64,000 nt of DNA from assembly GCF_013409045.1 (NCBI RefSeq), contig NZ_JACCBT010000001.1, forward strand, positions 124,001-188,000, given 5' to 3'. The translations under genes and the position numbers were made by a program. Below are positions 63,620 through 64,000 of the stretch, in pieces (the stretch's first letter is position 1; each line of letters opens with the position of its first letter). Below the pieces are notes generated by a model. The model ran no database searches. It was not told the DNA's origin and worked only from the letters and a program-made list of their open reading frames with translations. This stretch comes from Actinomadura citrea. GTDB taxonomy: Bacteria; Actinomycetota; Actinomycetes; Streptosporangiales; Streptosporangiaceae.

Positions 63620-64000
63620 TCAGTAGGCGAACGCGAGCGAGCGCTCGGAGTCGGAGTCGGACCCGGGGCCGTCGGACGGCGGCGGCAGCACCTCGTCCTC
63701 CGACGGCGGCCCGGCCTTGGCGTACTTGAGCATCAGCCCGGTCTCGATGACCAGGAGGACGCCGTAGAGCGCGGTCAGCGAGGCGACCGAGATGAGCATC
63801 GACGACGCCGACACCCCCGGCGAGACGCTCGACGACGTCTTCAGCACGCCGAACACCGACCAGGGCTGCCGGCCCATCTCGGTGAAGATCCATCCGGCGG
63901 AGTTGCCGATGAAGGGCAGGGTCAGCGAGAGGACGCCGATCCGGTACACCCAGGGGCTGGAGGGAAGCCTGCCGCGGCGCAGCGTCCACAGCCCGGCCAG
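63620..64000 (-). CDS. cydA: Cytochrome bd ubiquinol oxidase subunit I (3' part, cut by window end)
   Basis: The C-terminal 126 codons lie in the window and the frame stays open to the edge. IFTEMGRQPWSVFGVLKTSS is the signature of the CydA C-terminus, followed by a last membrane helix (SLTALYGVLLVIETGLMLKY) and an acidic Ser/Pro-rich tail. It starts the cydABDC operon; the heme ligands lie beyond the window. Confidence 0.95.
   Translation of the reverse strand: MAGLWTLRRGRLPSSPWVYRIGVLSLTLPFIGNSAGWIFTEMGRQPWSVFGVLKTSSSVSPGVSASSMLISVASLTALYGVLLVIETGLMLKYAKAGPPSEDEVLPPPSDGPGSDSDSERSLAFAY

Overview
The window is a high-GC actinobacterial chromosome segment centred on the replication origin. 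The gene order (parB-parA-rsmG-jag-yidC-yidD-rnpA-rpmH, then dnaA-oriC-dnaN-gnd-recF-dciA-gyrB-gyrA-DUF3566-tRNA-Ile), the actinobacterial parS sequence GTTTCACGTGAAAC, a DLW-39 peptide gene and an AICE-type element fit a Streptomyces/Actinomadura-like actinomycete. The short NAD-type gnd between dnaN and recF is common to many such genomes. The exact genus cannot be fixed from sequence alone.

Layout. 1-2.1 kb: no intact gene, a frameshifted dapB-like pseudogene and parS sites. 2.1-8.15 kb: leftward core operon of segregation, ribosome maturation and membrane insertion genes, with many 4-nt stop/start overlaps. 8.75-21.4 kb: rightward replication core. 21.5-25.9 kb: a compact integrated element in the 3' end of tRNA-Ile(GAT), flanked by 58-bp direct repeats. 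It has int, xis, a RepSA-like initiator, a small membrane protein gene and a large palindrome, but no recognisable transfer gene. 26-39.6 kb: accessory block (two VOC proteins, an ECF sigma/DGPF/reductase module, intradiol dioxygenase, DnaA-box-rich non-coding DNA, AraC regulator, EamA exporter, secreted M64 peptidase, SDR). 39.77-42.2 kb: a return to core genes with DLW-39 and tRNA-Ala(TGC), which in related genomes usually sit close to tRNA-Ile. 42.4-49.4 kb: small unknown genes, an IS5-type remnant, a TetR-controlled NmrA/SnoaL pair and a second ECF sigma/DGPF module with two truncated reductase remnants and an MFS exporter. 49.5-54.2 kb: secreted protein, YdcF-like protein, isolated Cys-rich peptide gene, TIM-barrel-like protein with divergent TetR regulator, LacI regulator. 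54.3-58.7 kb: amidase/nitrilase/duplicated membrane protein/hydrolase operon next to LacI-type operators. 58.7-64 kb: small peptide gene and cydABDC (cytochrome bd oxidase and its ABC exporter), with cydA cut by the window end.

Themes. DnaA-box-like sequences occur at oriC, before dnaA, inside recF, in the mobile element, and in a 450-bp non-coding cluster about 21 kb from oriC. Both ECF sigma modules carry a shared promoter-like motif (GTCG[A/G]-N17-CGTA) and are associated with intact or decayed DHFR-type reductase genes. Several regulators (two TetR, one LacI) have clear palindromic operators in their promoter regions.
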